From Bacilli bacterium (lineage in GTDB: Bacteria; Bacillota_I; Bacilli_A; RFN20; CAG-826), in NCBI GenBank assembly GCA_017468925.1, contig JAFUHI010000009.1, forward strand, positions 462,162 to 526,161: 64,000 nt of DNA, written 5' to 3'. The position numbers and the translations under genes are program-made. Position 1 is the stretch's first letter; each line of letters begins with the position of its first letter. Positions 24,931-34,031 of the stretch are shown here, piece after piece. The notes beneath the pieces were generated by a model, which was given only the letters and a program-made list of their open reading frames with translations, ran no database searches and was not told the DNA's origin.

Positions 24931-27240
24931 ATGAAAAAGAACCCAATTTATGTCTCATTGCCTTTGATTCTATTGAGCATCATCCCATTAAGCGGATGCA
25001 ACGGAGAGAGCCCAAAAGAGAAAGGAAATAGGCAAAATGATCAAGAGGTTGAGGTGTTTTCCAAAAACGTTGGTAATGACCGCTCATACAATAGAGACTA
25101 TTTCTTGAACCCCAATAACCGTTACAGGGTTTTACCTGTCAATAATGATTCTCCTCTTTCCCCATATGGCTGCTCAACATCGATGGTGGACACCTATAAG
25201 GAATGGGGATATGGAGGAGTGGTCACAAATGTGGCCTGGGGAGACCAATACCTAGTATCCGACCAAGCTTGGGAGTTGCTTGAAGAAGTGGTTGCCCACA
25301 CGATTGATGATAACGGCATGAGGGTGATGCTATACGATGAAGATGTCTATCCTTCAGGCGGAGCGAGGCAATTGACGCTTAAAGCCACCCCAGAAGGAGA
25401 GAATTGGGAAGCCCAAGGAATAGTTAGGCAATTGGTCCCATGCACAAAGGATATTGAGATAGAAATCCCCGCAATTTACGGCCATACCTTATTGCAGGCT
25501 TATTTCCACGAAGGCACGAACAATGGGGCGTTAATCGTTAATAACCCAAAGAAAATAGACTGTGCTGAAGGTGATAAATTCACCCCAGAGGCAAACGGAT
25601 ATCTCGCTTTGATATTTCATAAGCAATTCTACGAAGGCACCCATTTCCAATACAATCTTCTTGAAAGCCGTCGCTACATCGATTTATTACAAGAGGCCCC
25701 GATACAAGAATTCTTAAGGAACACATATGATGCCTATTATGAACATTTAGGCAAATATTTTGGCAACGGGATTGAAGCGACATTCATGGATGAGCCCTCG
25801 ATGCCTGGTTTCTATTTCACTCCGACAACCGCTAGAGAAATCGATCCAGTCGATCCTAATATCCCTCAGCTTCCGGCGATAAATTATTCTCATACATTAT
25901 CGGAGAAATTCTTTGAAAAATATGGATATGAGATGGAACCATATCTCCCATATTTATTTGAGCAAGGCGATTCCTCTAATAGCGTCCGCCGCTTCAGATG
26001 GGATTACCATGAATTGCTTGGCGAATTGGTTAACCATAATCTAGTTGAACAGATTCATGACTGGGGTGAAGAGCATGGAGTCAGATCTTCAGGCCATTTC
26101 TTGGTGGAAGAAGATTTATCCGCGAATGCGTTGCTTGCAGGCAATTACCTCCAGAATTTTCACAAAGAGGCGATTCCTGGGATGGATATAACTAAAGGCG
26201 ACGCCAATAGTGCTATCACCATAGGCGCAGTCACGGCGAAAGAAGTCTCATCTGCTGCGGATTTTGATGGAAAATTCGATACATTCGCGGAAATCGGTCA
26301 AGACCAGGGATTTGGCTCAAGCATCGAGGAAAATATCGCCAATGTCGCGGTAATCCAAGCCTTGGGCATCAATTATCTTGCGTCCTATTATCGATATTCC
26401 AGTGATGAAGATAATCTTCTTTTCTCAAATACTTTGGCGAGAATCAACTATATGTTGCATGGCAATGTATCTGATAAATCGTTAGGTGTCTATTTGCCAA
26501 TGGAATCCATTTATTCTTCAACCACCCCATATAATTCAACGGGCGGAAGGATTTATACAGGTCAATGGGGTTTCAACGCCGAAACCACAACCATAAGCGA
26601 GAATTACAACAACCTTTTGGCGACATTGCTTAAAAACCAAGTCGATTATCACGTTTTTGACTCAATCGATTTGCCAAAGTGCACGATTGATAATGGGGCG
26701 ATCATAACCCCGAATGGCGAAAGATTCACAAGTTTCATCGTCCCATCCGCCAAAGCGATGGATTTGGAGGCTGCTAGATTCTTAAAGCGAGCCAAAGAAA
26801 AGGGAGTGAAAGTCTATTTGCACCGCAATCTGCCTTGGTTAGCAAGAAACGATGAAGAGCAAGAAGAATTAAGCGGCATTTATGAATATCTTGCTACTGA
26901 AGGGGCGGTGAATGGAGACTATAACATCATGGTGTCCACCTTGCTTAAAGAGATGCCAGAAGCGAAAAACGTATCAATATCTCCTCAATCATCGACTTTG
27001 ATCACGAGGAAACAGACAAATGGCAACAATACTTTATATATGGTCGTTAACACTTCATCGAAGGCGGCCAATTTCACTTTGAACGCCCCAGAAGTAGGAG
27101 ACGAATATCTTTCATGGAATCCTAAAACTGGCTCGGTCAATGGCATGGCGGTCAATGTCGATGAGAAAGGGTCTCATCTAAGAATAGAATTGCCTTCATA
27201 TGGCGTTGGCCTATTCACGATTGAGAAGAAAGGAGAATGA
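24931..27240 (+). CDS. Lipoprotein glycoside hydrolase, GH106/rhamnosidase-like
   Basis: A 769-residue lipoprotein (lipobox LSGC) carried on the outer face of the membrane. Parts recall alpha-L-rhamnosidase family GH106 and relatives: WGYGGVVTNVAW near 80, MLYDEDVYPSGGARQ near 130-145, FMDEPSMPGFYF near 285, a central EEHGVRSSGHFLVEED near 375-395, then a glutamine-amidotransferase-like segment (FTSFIVPSAKAMDLEAARFL...GVKVYLHRNLP) and a C-terminal beta domain. The Glu and Asp of MDEP and EED are candidate catalytic residues. The assignment to GH106 is by pattern memory only. The gene follows the permeases by 12 bases and overlaps the next gene. Confidence 0.6.
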   Translation: MKKNPIYVSLPLILLSIIPLSGCNGESPKEKGNRQNDQEVEVFSKNVGNDRSYNRDYFLNPNNRYRVLPVNNDSPLSPYGCSTSMVDTYKEWGYGGVVTNVAWGDQYLVSDQAWELLEEVVAHTIDDNGMRVMLYDEDVYPSGGARQLTLKATPEGENWEAQGIVRQLVPCTKDIEIEIPAIYGHTLLQAYFHEGTNNGALIVNNPKKIDCAEGDKFTPEANGYLALIFHKQFYEGTHFQYNLLESRRYIDLLQEAPIQEFLRNTYDAYYEHLGKYFGNGIEATFMDEPSMPGFYFTPTTAREIDPVDPNIPQLPAINYSHTLSEKFFEKYGYEMEPYLPYLFEQGDSSNSVRRFRWDYHELLGELVNHNLVEQIHDWGEEHGVRSSGHFLVEEDLSANALLAGNYLQNFHKEAIPGMDITKGDANSAITIGAVTAKEVSSAADFDGKFDTFAEIGQDQGFGSSIEENIANVAVIQALGINYLASYYRYSSDEDNLLFSNTLARINYMLHGNVSDKSLGVYLPMESIYSSTTPYNSTGGRIYTGQWGFNAETTTISENYNNLLATLLKNQVDYHVFDSIDLPKCTIDNGAIITPNGERFTSFIVPSAKAMDLEAARFLKRAKEKGVKVYLHRNLPWLARNDEEQEELSGIYEYLATEGAVNGDYNIMVSTLLKEMPEAKNVSISPQSSTLITRKQTNGNNTLYMVVNTSSKAANFTLNAPEVGDEYLSWNPKTGSVNGMAVNVDEKGSHLRIELPSYGVGLFTIEKKGE

Positions 27241-29561
27241 AAATGAAATTCAGGTATTTGCTTTCTTTATTATTGTCGGCAGTAGCGTTTTCTTCGCTTT
27301 CAGGCATGAATCGCGGGGATATTCATTCCCTTAAAGCGGAAGAAAGTGTAATTGATGAAGCTTTTGCAAGGGAAAATTTCCTCAATCCTGATAATTACAA
27401 ATACGACACCAAGCCGGTGGTGGTTGAAGATGGGATTAAATTATCAGGCTCGACAACATATTTAAAACCATTCTCTTTTGATAGAGGTTATTCAAAGAAA
27501 ATCAAATTCAAATTCAACATCGACGAGATGAATGATAACGAAGTCGCTTATATTCTTTTCTCACCAGATCCTGAAGTTGGATTCGCGGATATAAATATGA
27601 GCGCGGTCGGCGTTTATTTCACCATCACCAAAATGGCGACTTCTTATAGATTGGATGGATATTATACGGATGGGCTCAACTATACGGGCCAGGCGTTAAC
27701 GCTAAATAAAATAATGCAAGGAAGCGTCATTAGGGATCACACTTTGCAATTAGAGACCTCCTTAGTTAGTGGCTACACAGATGGCATTCGTCTATTTTAT
27801 AATGGCGAGCAATTCGCCGACTGGCTTTGCTATTCGATGGTTAAAAACAATGTAATAACGGATAGCAATGGCAGGATATATATATCGGTGCACGGGAAGA
27901 TAAGAGTGACTAACATCGTTCCTGGCGACACCGATGGGCCGAGGATTGATTATGAAGAAAGCGAAAGCAAGGCCTATGCAGGTGATGAATACACATTCGG
28001 GGATATTTCTTCATATGATGAAATTGATGGGTATTTGCCTTGGACTTATAGGCTATATGACCCAAACGGCAATGAGATAACAAACAAAATAACTGTGAAT
28101 AACGAAGGAAATCTCGTTTTTAAACCTTTGAAAGTTGGTGAGCATACCCTCAGGGTGCTTTCTTCCGATTATTCCACCAACTCTGCGGCGAAAAGAATCC
28201 TTCTTAATGTCCTTCGTCATGAACATTACCCGGTATTTGACGAGGATTATATTTTCCCAAAGGACGCTAGAACGTCTACGGAATACATAATCCCTCAAGT
28301 ATCCGCGCACGATATCGATTCCGGAAACGAAGACAATGATATCTCTTACGCGTATGATGTCTATTATTACGCAGATTCGGGATTGAAAAGGAATGTTGAG
28401 CTCAAACAAAAAGAAGATGGTGCATATTATTTCCTCCCAAAGAAAGAGTCCGCATATCTAAGCGATGGAATTGGTAAATACTACATCAACGTCACCGCGA
28501 CCAATTCATATGGTTCTACGGTCTTAGAAAGAGAGATATATGTCAAACCTGATGTGGTTGGCGAAGAAGCAGTCAAATCAGTCAATTATTTAAACGAAGA
28601 TAACTGGGCATTATCAAGCTATAACACCTTCGACCAATCTATTCATCTTGCTGGACCAACATATTACAAAGCAGGATTAAACCTAGAGAAAGGCATATTC
28701 ATTTATTTCAATGTGGATCAGCTTATCGATAAGAGCACGATAGATAACTGGTTCTCTTTCGGTTTCTCTACCCATCCGGGAAATGGCAAATATGGCTCAT
28801 TCAGCCAAGGCCTCTATTTCATGTTCTTCTATCAAAACGGGGCTTTCCGTTACAACATGCAATACGTGACGGAAGAAAAAGTGGCAATTGATATCAAAAA
28901 CAATGAGCCTTTGGCGGTCAATTTCGAAGGGGAGACATCCTTAGCCATCTATCCTTTCGACGTATCGCTCGATCCTTCGATGTATGACAATATCGATGTC
29001 TCGCTAAATGGAGGAAAAGTGGATTCGTTTGAGATATATAAGATTGCTAGAAGCGAGATGATGGATGATGAGGGCTTCGTCTATTTGAATTATTCATATA
29101 GCAATGATAGAGAAGAAACAACATTCGATCCTTTTGAGACAAACAATCCAATGGTTTCGCTTAATAGGATAAGATTCGCGGATATAACCGCCCCAACATT
29201 AACAATAGAAGGCAATATACCGACCGTAGGAAAAGTAGGTGATAAGATAACTTTCCCAACCGCAAAAGCAGTCGATGAGACAGATGGGGAAGTAGAAGCC
29301 TATCTTTCCTCGATTGTCGATGCTTCTGGAGTGGGAATAACAGTCATCAATAACACAGCGACTTTCTCTTCTCCGGGCGAATATAAGGTTTATTACAAGG
29401 CCACTGATTTATCCGGCAATGTCGCAACATTCGTCTCCACCATAACGATACAAGGTGGCTCGGGATGCGGTGGCTCGCTTGCAGGAGGGTTGTTTGCCTC
29501 ACTAACTGTCTTATGCATCTCGATATTCATTGTCAGAAGAAGGTATAAAGAACATGAGTAA
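27237..29561 (+). CDS. Surface protein with repeated glycan-binding-like modules and a GCGGS C-terminal anchor
   Basis: A 774-residue secreted protein with signal peptide. Two related beta modules (starting at FLNPDNYKYDTKPV near 44 and YLNEDNWALSSYNT near 445) share the pattern GIKLSG/SIHLAG, TTYLKPFSFDRGYSKKI/PTYYKAGLNLEKGIFI and FNIDEM/FNVDQL. Ig-like stretches lie between them and another (DUF5011-like, PTVGKVGDKITFPTAKAVDETDG) precedes the C-terminus. The tail is GGSGCGGS, a hydrophobic helix, then RRRYKEHE, the same layout as the protein at 17.7-20.2 kb. It probably binds the substrate at the cell surface. The stop overlaps the GH36 start by 8 bases. Confidence 0.8.
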   Translation: MKMKFRYLLSLLLSAVAFSSLSGMNRGDIHSLKAEESVIDEAFARENFLNPDNYKYDTKPVVVEDGIKLSGSTTYLKPFSFDRGYSKKIKFKFNIDEMNDNEVAYILFSPDPEVGFADINMSAVGVYFTITKMATSYRLDGYYTDGLNYTGQALTLNKIMQGSVIRDHTLQLETSLVSGYTDGIRLFYNGEQFADWLCYSMVKNNVITDSNGRIYISVHGKIRVTNIVPGDTDGPRIDYEESESKAYAGDEYTFGDISSYDEIDGYLPWTYRLYDPNGNEITNKITVNNEGNLVFKPLKVGEHTLRVLSSDYSTNSAAKRILLNVLRHEHYPVFDEDYIFPKDARTSTEYIIPQVSAHDIDSGNEDNDISYAYDVYYYADSGLKRNVELKQKEDGAYYFLPKKESAYLSDGIGKYYINVTATNSYGSTVLEREIYVKPDVVGEEAVKSVNYLNEDNWALSSYNTFDQSIHLAGPTYYKAGLNLEKGIFIYFNVDQLIDKSTIDNWFSFGFSTHPGNGKYGSFSQGLYFMFFYQNGAFRYNMQYVTEEKVAIDIKNNEPLAVNFEGETSLAIYPFDVSLDPSMYDNIDVSLNGGKVDSFEIYKIARSEMMDDEGFVYLNYSYSNDREETTFDPFETNNPMVSLNRIRFADITAPTLTIEGNIPTVGKVGDKITFPTAKAVDETDGEVEAYLSSIVDASGVGITVINNTATFSSPGEYKVYYKATDLSGNVATFVSTITIQGGSGCGGSLAGGLFASLTVLCISIFIVRRRYKEHE

Positions 29562-31581
29562 AGCCAGTATTTCTCTTCAAAGCGGTGATATCACGTTAGA
29601 TTTGTCTTTTGCGGATGAATCACATGTTATTTATGGCGAAAAGAAGGAATTTTATATCGATGTGAATCACGATAATCCTTTCCTTTTAAGCACATTTGGT
29701 TCCTTGGATTATAGGGATCCGATGGTGCTTATCACCGATGAAAATGGCTATGCATCAAGAAGATTCTTGGTTAAGAAAGTAGAAGATGAGGAAAATGATT
29801 GCAAAGGTCTTCCTCTTTCCTTTGGCCATAATAGAAGCGTCTGCATAACCTACATCGATGATCTAAATGAAATCGAAATAAAGCAATTCATCAAAACATT
29901 CGATGAATCGGCATTCTCTTTTTCCTTAAAGATAACTAACATCGGAAAAAAAGCATCATTCATCAAAAGAGCCTACTCGATGGAATACGGGTTAGAAGGA
30001 AAAGGGTATGACATTTATTCATTCCCAGGCCACTGGGGAAGAGAAAGAAATATCCAAAAGACGAATCTGGAGACCGGCGAATTCATAAATCAATCGATAT
30101 GTGGGATATGTTCGAGTTTTGCGAATCCTCTTATTGTGGTGGGCAAGGGTTCTTCCTTCTATGGATTTAACATCCTTTATTCGGGAAATCATAAGGAAAG
30201 TGTCTCTGTTTCCTATGTGGGTAACACCAAAGTGATGATTGGGATGAATGATTTCCTTCTTGATTGGAAATTATCTCCATCTGAATCATTTTTCACCCCA
30301 GAAGTCATAATGACAAAAGGCAATAATATCGACGAAATTCAACAAAGACTATCCTCTTTTGTTAGAAAACACATCATGAAGAAAAGAGATATCAGGCCGA
30401 TTGTCTATAATACCTGGGAAGGCTCTGGGTACGATATAGGCGAAGCGAAATGGAAGAATTTAGCGAAATTGGCATCTGAAGTTGGCTGCGAAGTGTTTTT
30501 ATTCGATGATGGATGGTTCTTAAACAGGAACAGCGATACAACTAGTTTAGGCGACTTCGTTCTCGATGAAGCAAAAATCGGGGGAGATTTTGAACATATT
30601 AATGAATATTTGAATAACCTAGACCTAAAGCTTGGCTTATGGATTGAACCGGAAATGATTAGCCCTGTTTCGCTTCTAGCAAAAAGCCATCCAGAATTCA
30701 TTTTGAGAAGAAAAGAAGTGGAGCCAATTCAATCGAGAAATCAGCTGTTGCTTGATTTGGCTAATCATAAATGTGTTGAATATGTTAAAAACATGATCGT
30801 CTCTTTAATCGAGAAATCGAAATGTTCATACATAAAATGGGATTTCAATAGATTGCTAACCGATATCGAAAGCGAATCGTGCAGAGGTGGAGAATATTTC
30901 CATCGCTTCATCCTTGGATATTATGAAATCATTTCTTCAATTAGAGACATGTATCCCGACTTGTATATAGAAGGGTGCGCTTCAGGTGGTGCGAGATTTG
31001 ATTTAGGGACATTAAGATATGTCGATTGCATTTGGACCAGCGACAACACCTCTCCACGTTCAAGGCTCCTTATCCAAGAAGGGACGTCTATTGGATATCC
31101 TTTATGCTCCATATCTAATCATTATTCCGCTTCTCCGAATGTCACCACACATGAGGAATATCCCTGCAAAACCCGCGCGGAAGTCGCTTTTTTCGGTGTT
31201 TATGGGGTAGAAGTTGATCTAAGCAAAATATCATTAGAAGAGACTGAATATATTGCAAAAACCATCTCTTTTTATAAAAAACACCGCCAGATGATTGGGG
31301 ATGGGACATTCCATATCATAGGCGATCCGATGAATAGGGTTTCTAGATGCTGGCTTTTGCAAAAAGATGACGAATCACTTTTGCTAACATCAAATGAAGA
31401 TGGCCATAAAACGATTCCATATAGGCTTCCTTATTTCGATGCGAAAGCAAAATACATCTTGGAATATTGGGATGGCAGAACCGTAGATATAAAAGGAAGC
31501 GATCTTATAAATGGATTGGCTCTCCCTAATGGGAAAGGGCTTAAGACCCAGATGGTTTATATAAGGAGGATAAAAGAATGA
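29554..31581 (+). CDS. Alpha-galactosidase, family GH36
   Basis: A 675-residue cytosolic enzyme, no signal peptide. The nucleophile motif YIKWDFNR places Asp near 430, and the acid/base Asp is near 496 in DCIWTSDNTSPRSRL. Other GH36 landmarks are VYNTWEGSGYDIGE, EVFLFDDGWF, LGLWIEPEMISPVSLLAKSHPEF and EGCASGGARFD. It releases alpha-linked galactose from imported oligosaccharides such as melibiose, raffinose types or galacto-mannooligosaccharides. The ATG at 29554 is chosen for its GAAGAAGG leader and for alignment with the family; it overlaps the previous stop. Confidence 0.95.
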   Translation: MSKASISLQSGDITLDLSFADESHVIYGEKKEFYIDVNHDNPFLLSTFGSLDYRDPMVLITDENGYASRRFLVKKVEDEENDCKGLPLSFGHNRSVCITYIDDLNEIEIKQFIKTFDESAFSFSLKITNIGKKASFIKRAYSMEYGLEGKGYDIYSFPGHWGRERNIQKTNLETGEFINQSICGICSSFANPLIVVGKGSSFYGFNILYSGNHKESVSVSYVGNTKVMIGMNDFLLDWKLSPSESFFTPEVIMTKGNNIDEIQQRLSSFVRKHIMKKRDIRPIVYNTWEGSGYDIGEAKWKNLAKLASEVGCEVFLFDDGWFLNRNSDTTSLGDFVLDEAKIGGDFEHINEYLNNLDLKLGLWIEPEMISPVSLLAKSHPEFILRRKEVEPIQSRNQLLLDLANHKCVEYVKNMIVSLIEKSKCSYIKWDFNRLLTDIESESCRGGEYFHRFILGYYEIISSIRDMYPDLYIEGCASGGARFDLGTLRYVDCIWTSDNTSPRSRLLIQEGTSIGYPLCSISNHYSASPNVTTHEEYPCKTRAEVAFFGVYGVEVDLSKISLEETEYIAKTISFYKKHRQMIGDGTFHIIGDPMNRVSRCWLLQKDDESLLLTSNEDGHKTIPYRLPYFDAKAKYILEYWDGRTVDIKGSDLINGLALPNGKGLKTQMVYIRRIKE

Positions 31582-33311
31582 AAAAGAAGCCGATTATCTT
31601 TATTTTAGCTACTTTGCTATTATCCTCTTGTCTTGGCGAGAATAATCAATCGACCTATTTTTCTAGCGATGATTATTCGAATCCTGGCACCCAAACCCTT
31701 GCACCCGATACAAGCGAGGAAACGAGCGATAATGCAAGAAGTTCGGCGTCAAATTCTACAACCAAATCCGAGTCTTCTATTTTTTCTTCATCCATCTCAT
31801 CTATTGAACCGGAGGATTTAACCATGAAACCCATCGCATTCCCCAAAGCAAGGACATTATCGTCTTCTGAGCTTGCTACTTATATTGGAAGCGACATCCA
31901 AAATGATGATGGATGGGTTAATGTCGCTCACAATGATGGCCTTATTGTCTCGCCATACCATAGAGTTAAACATAACGGGGCTTACGCACCAGTATATGCG
32001 ACTAGAACAACATATGGCGCGCATTCATTTGCCCTTTTTGAAGGAGGAATTGATGAATTCCCTCTAGTTGTCTCAATTACATCAAGAGAGAACTCTTCAT
32101 TCAAGAATGCGAGGGTTCTACCAAATGAAAACGTGAATCAGGCAGTAAGCGGTGGGGCAATAACATTAACAATCTCTAAGCCAGGTAACTATACGGTTAT
32201 ACCAGATTCTAATTATGAGAAACCAATCACCATTTTCGCATATGAGAAAACCCAATTCATTCAGCCAGATGGATATTCTACGATAGAATTGGAGCCAGGT
32301 GACCATGGGGAGTTGATAATAAGCACTCAAAAAACGACGCTTGTGTTTAAAAAAGGTTTGCATCGAGTCGGAAGATTAGAACTAAATTCCAATTGTTTGG
32401 TTTATTTTGAGTCCGGTGCGCAGCTAGAGGCCCAAAACCCGACAATCGAAAGCGAAACGCCGATACTCAATCCCGATTGGGCTGGAATGTTAAGATACAA
32501 AGCATTTATAAATGGCTACGCTTTGAATAACGTAAAAATACATGGGCATGGCTATATTGATTTGAGCAAACTCGATTGGCACGCAAGGCTAGGGATGTAT
32601 CTAGAAAAATGCACCTATATTGATTTGGATGGATTCATTATGTCGAATTCACCAGAATGGACATTGGAATTTATGGCCTGTTCCCAAGGAAAAATCAATG
32701 AATGTGGGATATTTGGCTATAGACAAAATTCAGATGGCTATGCGATATGCGATTCCTCCCATATCGAGGTCACAAGTTGTTTTGCTAGGTCTGGTGATGA
32801 TCTCTTTGAAGTCAAGACGATGGATGGCAATCTTAACAATAGCGTTGGAAACATAACTTTCTCATCTTGTGTTGGCTGGCCCGATAAATGTAGAGGCTTT
32901 GGCATAATCCATGAGACACAAAGGAATATAACCACGGTGAAATATGAAGATATCACGGTTATATCCGCCCCAGCAGATTGGATGGATGCTTTGGGGGCCT
33001 TGGTTGTGATTGTTGCGGGAAATGCAAGGATTTCTGATATTGTTTTCGAAAATGTTAATATCAATTCTTGCTCGTTTTATCCAATAAACGTGACTCTTTC
33101 TTCGTCTTCCACAAGTGGAGTCATAGACAATATCACATTCAAGAATATCTCAATTCCGAATTCAAATAAAATAAGACTTCTAAATGAATCTTCAGGAAGC
33201 GTTGGTAACATTCATTTCTCCTCAATTAGAAGAAACGGCACATTGGTTAGCAACACTTTAGCTTTGGGACTTAATAAAAGCGGCTCAATCGGAAATATCA
33301 CATTAGAATAG
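31578..33311 (+). CDS. Lipoprotein with right-handed beta-helix, GH28/GH49-like
   Basis: A 577-residue lipoprotein (lipobox LSSC), with a Ser/Thr/Glu-rich linker to about 85, an N-terminal beta domain, then a pectate-lyase-like beta-helix from about 300. GH28-like catalytic motifs are visible: NSDG near 383-386, GDD near 406-408 and CRGFGIIHE near 440. The second motif has two Asp, as in polygalacturonases, but the usual GHG is GFG. Dextranase-type GH49 is an alternative. It would cut polysaccharide outside the cell. It is the last gene of the first glycan locus and its start overlaps the GH36 stop. Confidence 0.72.
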   Translation: MKKKPIIFILATLLLSSCLGENNQSTYFSSDDYSNPGTQTLAPDTSEETSDNARSSASNSTTKSESSIFSSSISSIEPEDLTMKPIAFPKARTLSSSELATYIGSDIQNDDGWVNVAHNDGLIVSPYHRVKHNGAYAPVYATRTTYGAHSFALFEGGIDEFPLVVSITSRENSSFKNARVLPNENVNQAVSGGAITLTISKPGNYTVIPDSNYEKPITIFAYEKTQFIQPDGYSTIELEPGDHGELIISTQKTTLVFKKGLHRVGRLELNSNCLVYFESGAQLEAQNPTIESETPILNPDWAGMLRYKAFINGYALNNVKIHGHGYIDLSKLDWHARLGMYLEKCTYIDLDGFIMSNSPEWTLEFMACSQGKINECGIFGYRQNSDGYAICDSSHIEVTSCFARSGDDLFEVKTMDGNLNNSVGNITFSSCVGWPDKCRGFGIIHETQRNITTVKYEDITVISAPADWMDALGALVVIVAGNARISDIVFENVNINSCSFYPINVTLSSSSTSGVIDNITFKNISIPNSNKIRLLNESSGSVGNIHFSSIRRNGTLVSNTLALGLNKSGSIGNITLE

Positions 33312-33427
33312 GCTTAGTTTCGTCCTTGATTGTTTTCTTTTTAAAAAAAAGCACCACTTTTACTTGTTGGTCGAAACGAAAAAGAAGAGGCCAAATTTCT
33401 TAATGTATACAAAAACAGGAACCGCAA

Positions 33428-33449
33428 ATAAAAAATCGGCTAAGCCGAC
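33428..33449 (-). terminator. Terminator of the tRNA operon
   Basis: On the minus strand TCGGC-TTA-GCCGA is followed by a run of T (the A run 33430-33435 on the plus strand). It lies 14 bases after the tRNA-Leu gene. Confidence 0.8.
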
Positions 33450-33462
33450 TGTAACCTATTGT

Positions 33463-33548
33463 TGGTGCCCGGGACCGGACTCGAACCGGTATGAGTTTGA
33501 CCTCGAGGGATTTTAAGTCCCTTGCGTCTACCATTTCGCCACCCGGGC
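33463..33548 (-). tRNA. tRNA-Leu (UAA)
   Basis: Cloverleaf with acceptor GCCCGGG/CCCGGGC, anticodon loop CTTAAAA with anticodon TAA, a long variable arm as expected for Leu, T loop GTTCGAGTC and encoded CCA. It is the last gene of the tRNA operon. Confidence 0.96.
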
Positions 33549-33557
33549 AACAATGGG

Positions 33558-33633
33558 TGGTCCCCCGCCCGAGGCTCGAACTCGGGACCCCTTGATTAAA
33601 AGTCAAGTGCTCTACCACTGAGCTAGCGGAGGA
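33558..33633 (-). tRNA. tRNA-Lys (UUU)
   Basis: Acceptor TCCTCCG pairs with CGGGGGA; the D arm is GCTCAGTGGTAGAGC; anticodon loop CTTTTAA with anticodon TTT; T loop GTTCGAGCC; CCA is encoded. Confidence 0.96.
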
Positions 33634-33638
33634 AGAAT

Positions 33639-33713
33639 TGGCTGGGGTGACTGGGATCGGACCAGTGCATCAGGGAGTCAAAGTCCCTTGCCTTACCGCT
33701 TGGCTACACCCCA
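33639..33713 (-). tRNA. tRNA-Gln (UUG)
   Basis: Acceptor TGGGGTG/CACCCCA, D arm AGCCAAGCGGTAAGGC, anticodon loop CTTTGAC with anticodon TTG, discriminator G and encoded CCA. The 75-base length is normal. Confidence 0.96.
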
Positions 33714-33719
33714 ATGTGG

Positions 33720-33804
33720 TGGTGGGTGAAGATGGATTTGAACCACCGAACCCGAAGGAGCTGATTTACAGTCAGCCGCGTTTGGCCACTTCGCTATTCA
33801 CCCA
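33720..33804 (-). tRNA. tRNA-Tyr (GUA)
   Basis: Acceptor TGGGTGA/TCACCCA, anticodon loop CTGTAAA with anticodon GTA, a long variable arm as in bacterial tRNA-Tyr, T loop GTTCAAATC and encoded CCA. Confidence 0.96.
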
Positions 33805-33834
33805 CGTCCTTGTCACTCGCACGTTTGGACTTAC

Positions 33835-33909
33835 TGGTGGATGCTGTAGGGTTCGAACCTACGACCCCCGCCTTGTAAGGGCGATGCTCTCCCGCTGAGC
33901 TAAGCATCC
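33835..33909 (-). tRNA. tRNA-Val (UAC)
   Basis: Acceptor GGATGCT/AGCATCC, D arm AGCTCAGCGGGAGAGC, anticodon loop CTTACAA with anticodon TAC, T loop GTTCGAACC and encoded CCA. It is the first gene of the tRNA operon. Confidence 0.96.
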
Positions 33910-33941
33910 AAACCGGAGTGCCCGCCAAAACGTGCTTGTAT

Positions 33942-33970
33942 AATATATCACTTGTGTTTTGTGCGGTCAA
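33942..33970 (-). promoter_or_regulatory. Promoter of the five-gene tRNA operon
   Basis: On the minus strand TTGACC (33965-33970) is followed after exactly 17 bases by TATATT (33942-33947). The first tRNA begins about 33 bases downstream. Confidence 0.8.
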
Positions 33971-34031
33971 TAAAATAGAAACGTTATTTTTAATATGATG
34001 TTTTGTTTAAAACAAAAATGGTCTTTTTGGT

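Noticed and set aside
33638-33898. 86-codon plus-strand frame through the tRNA cluster
   Set aside because: It is entirely antisense to tRNA-Gln, tRNA-Tyr and tRNA-Val and has no gene-like properties.
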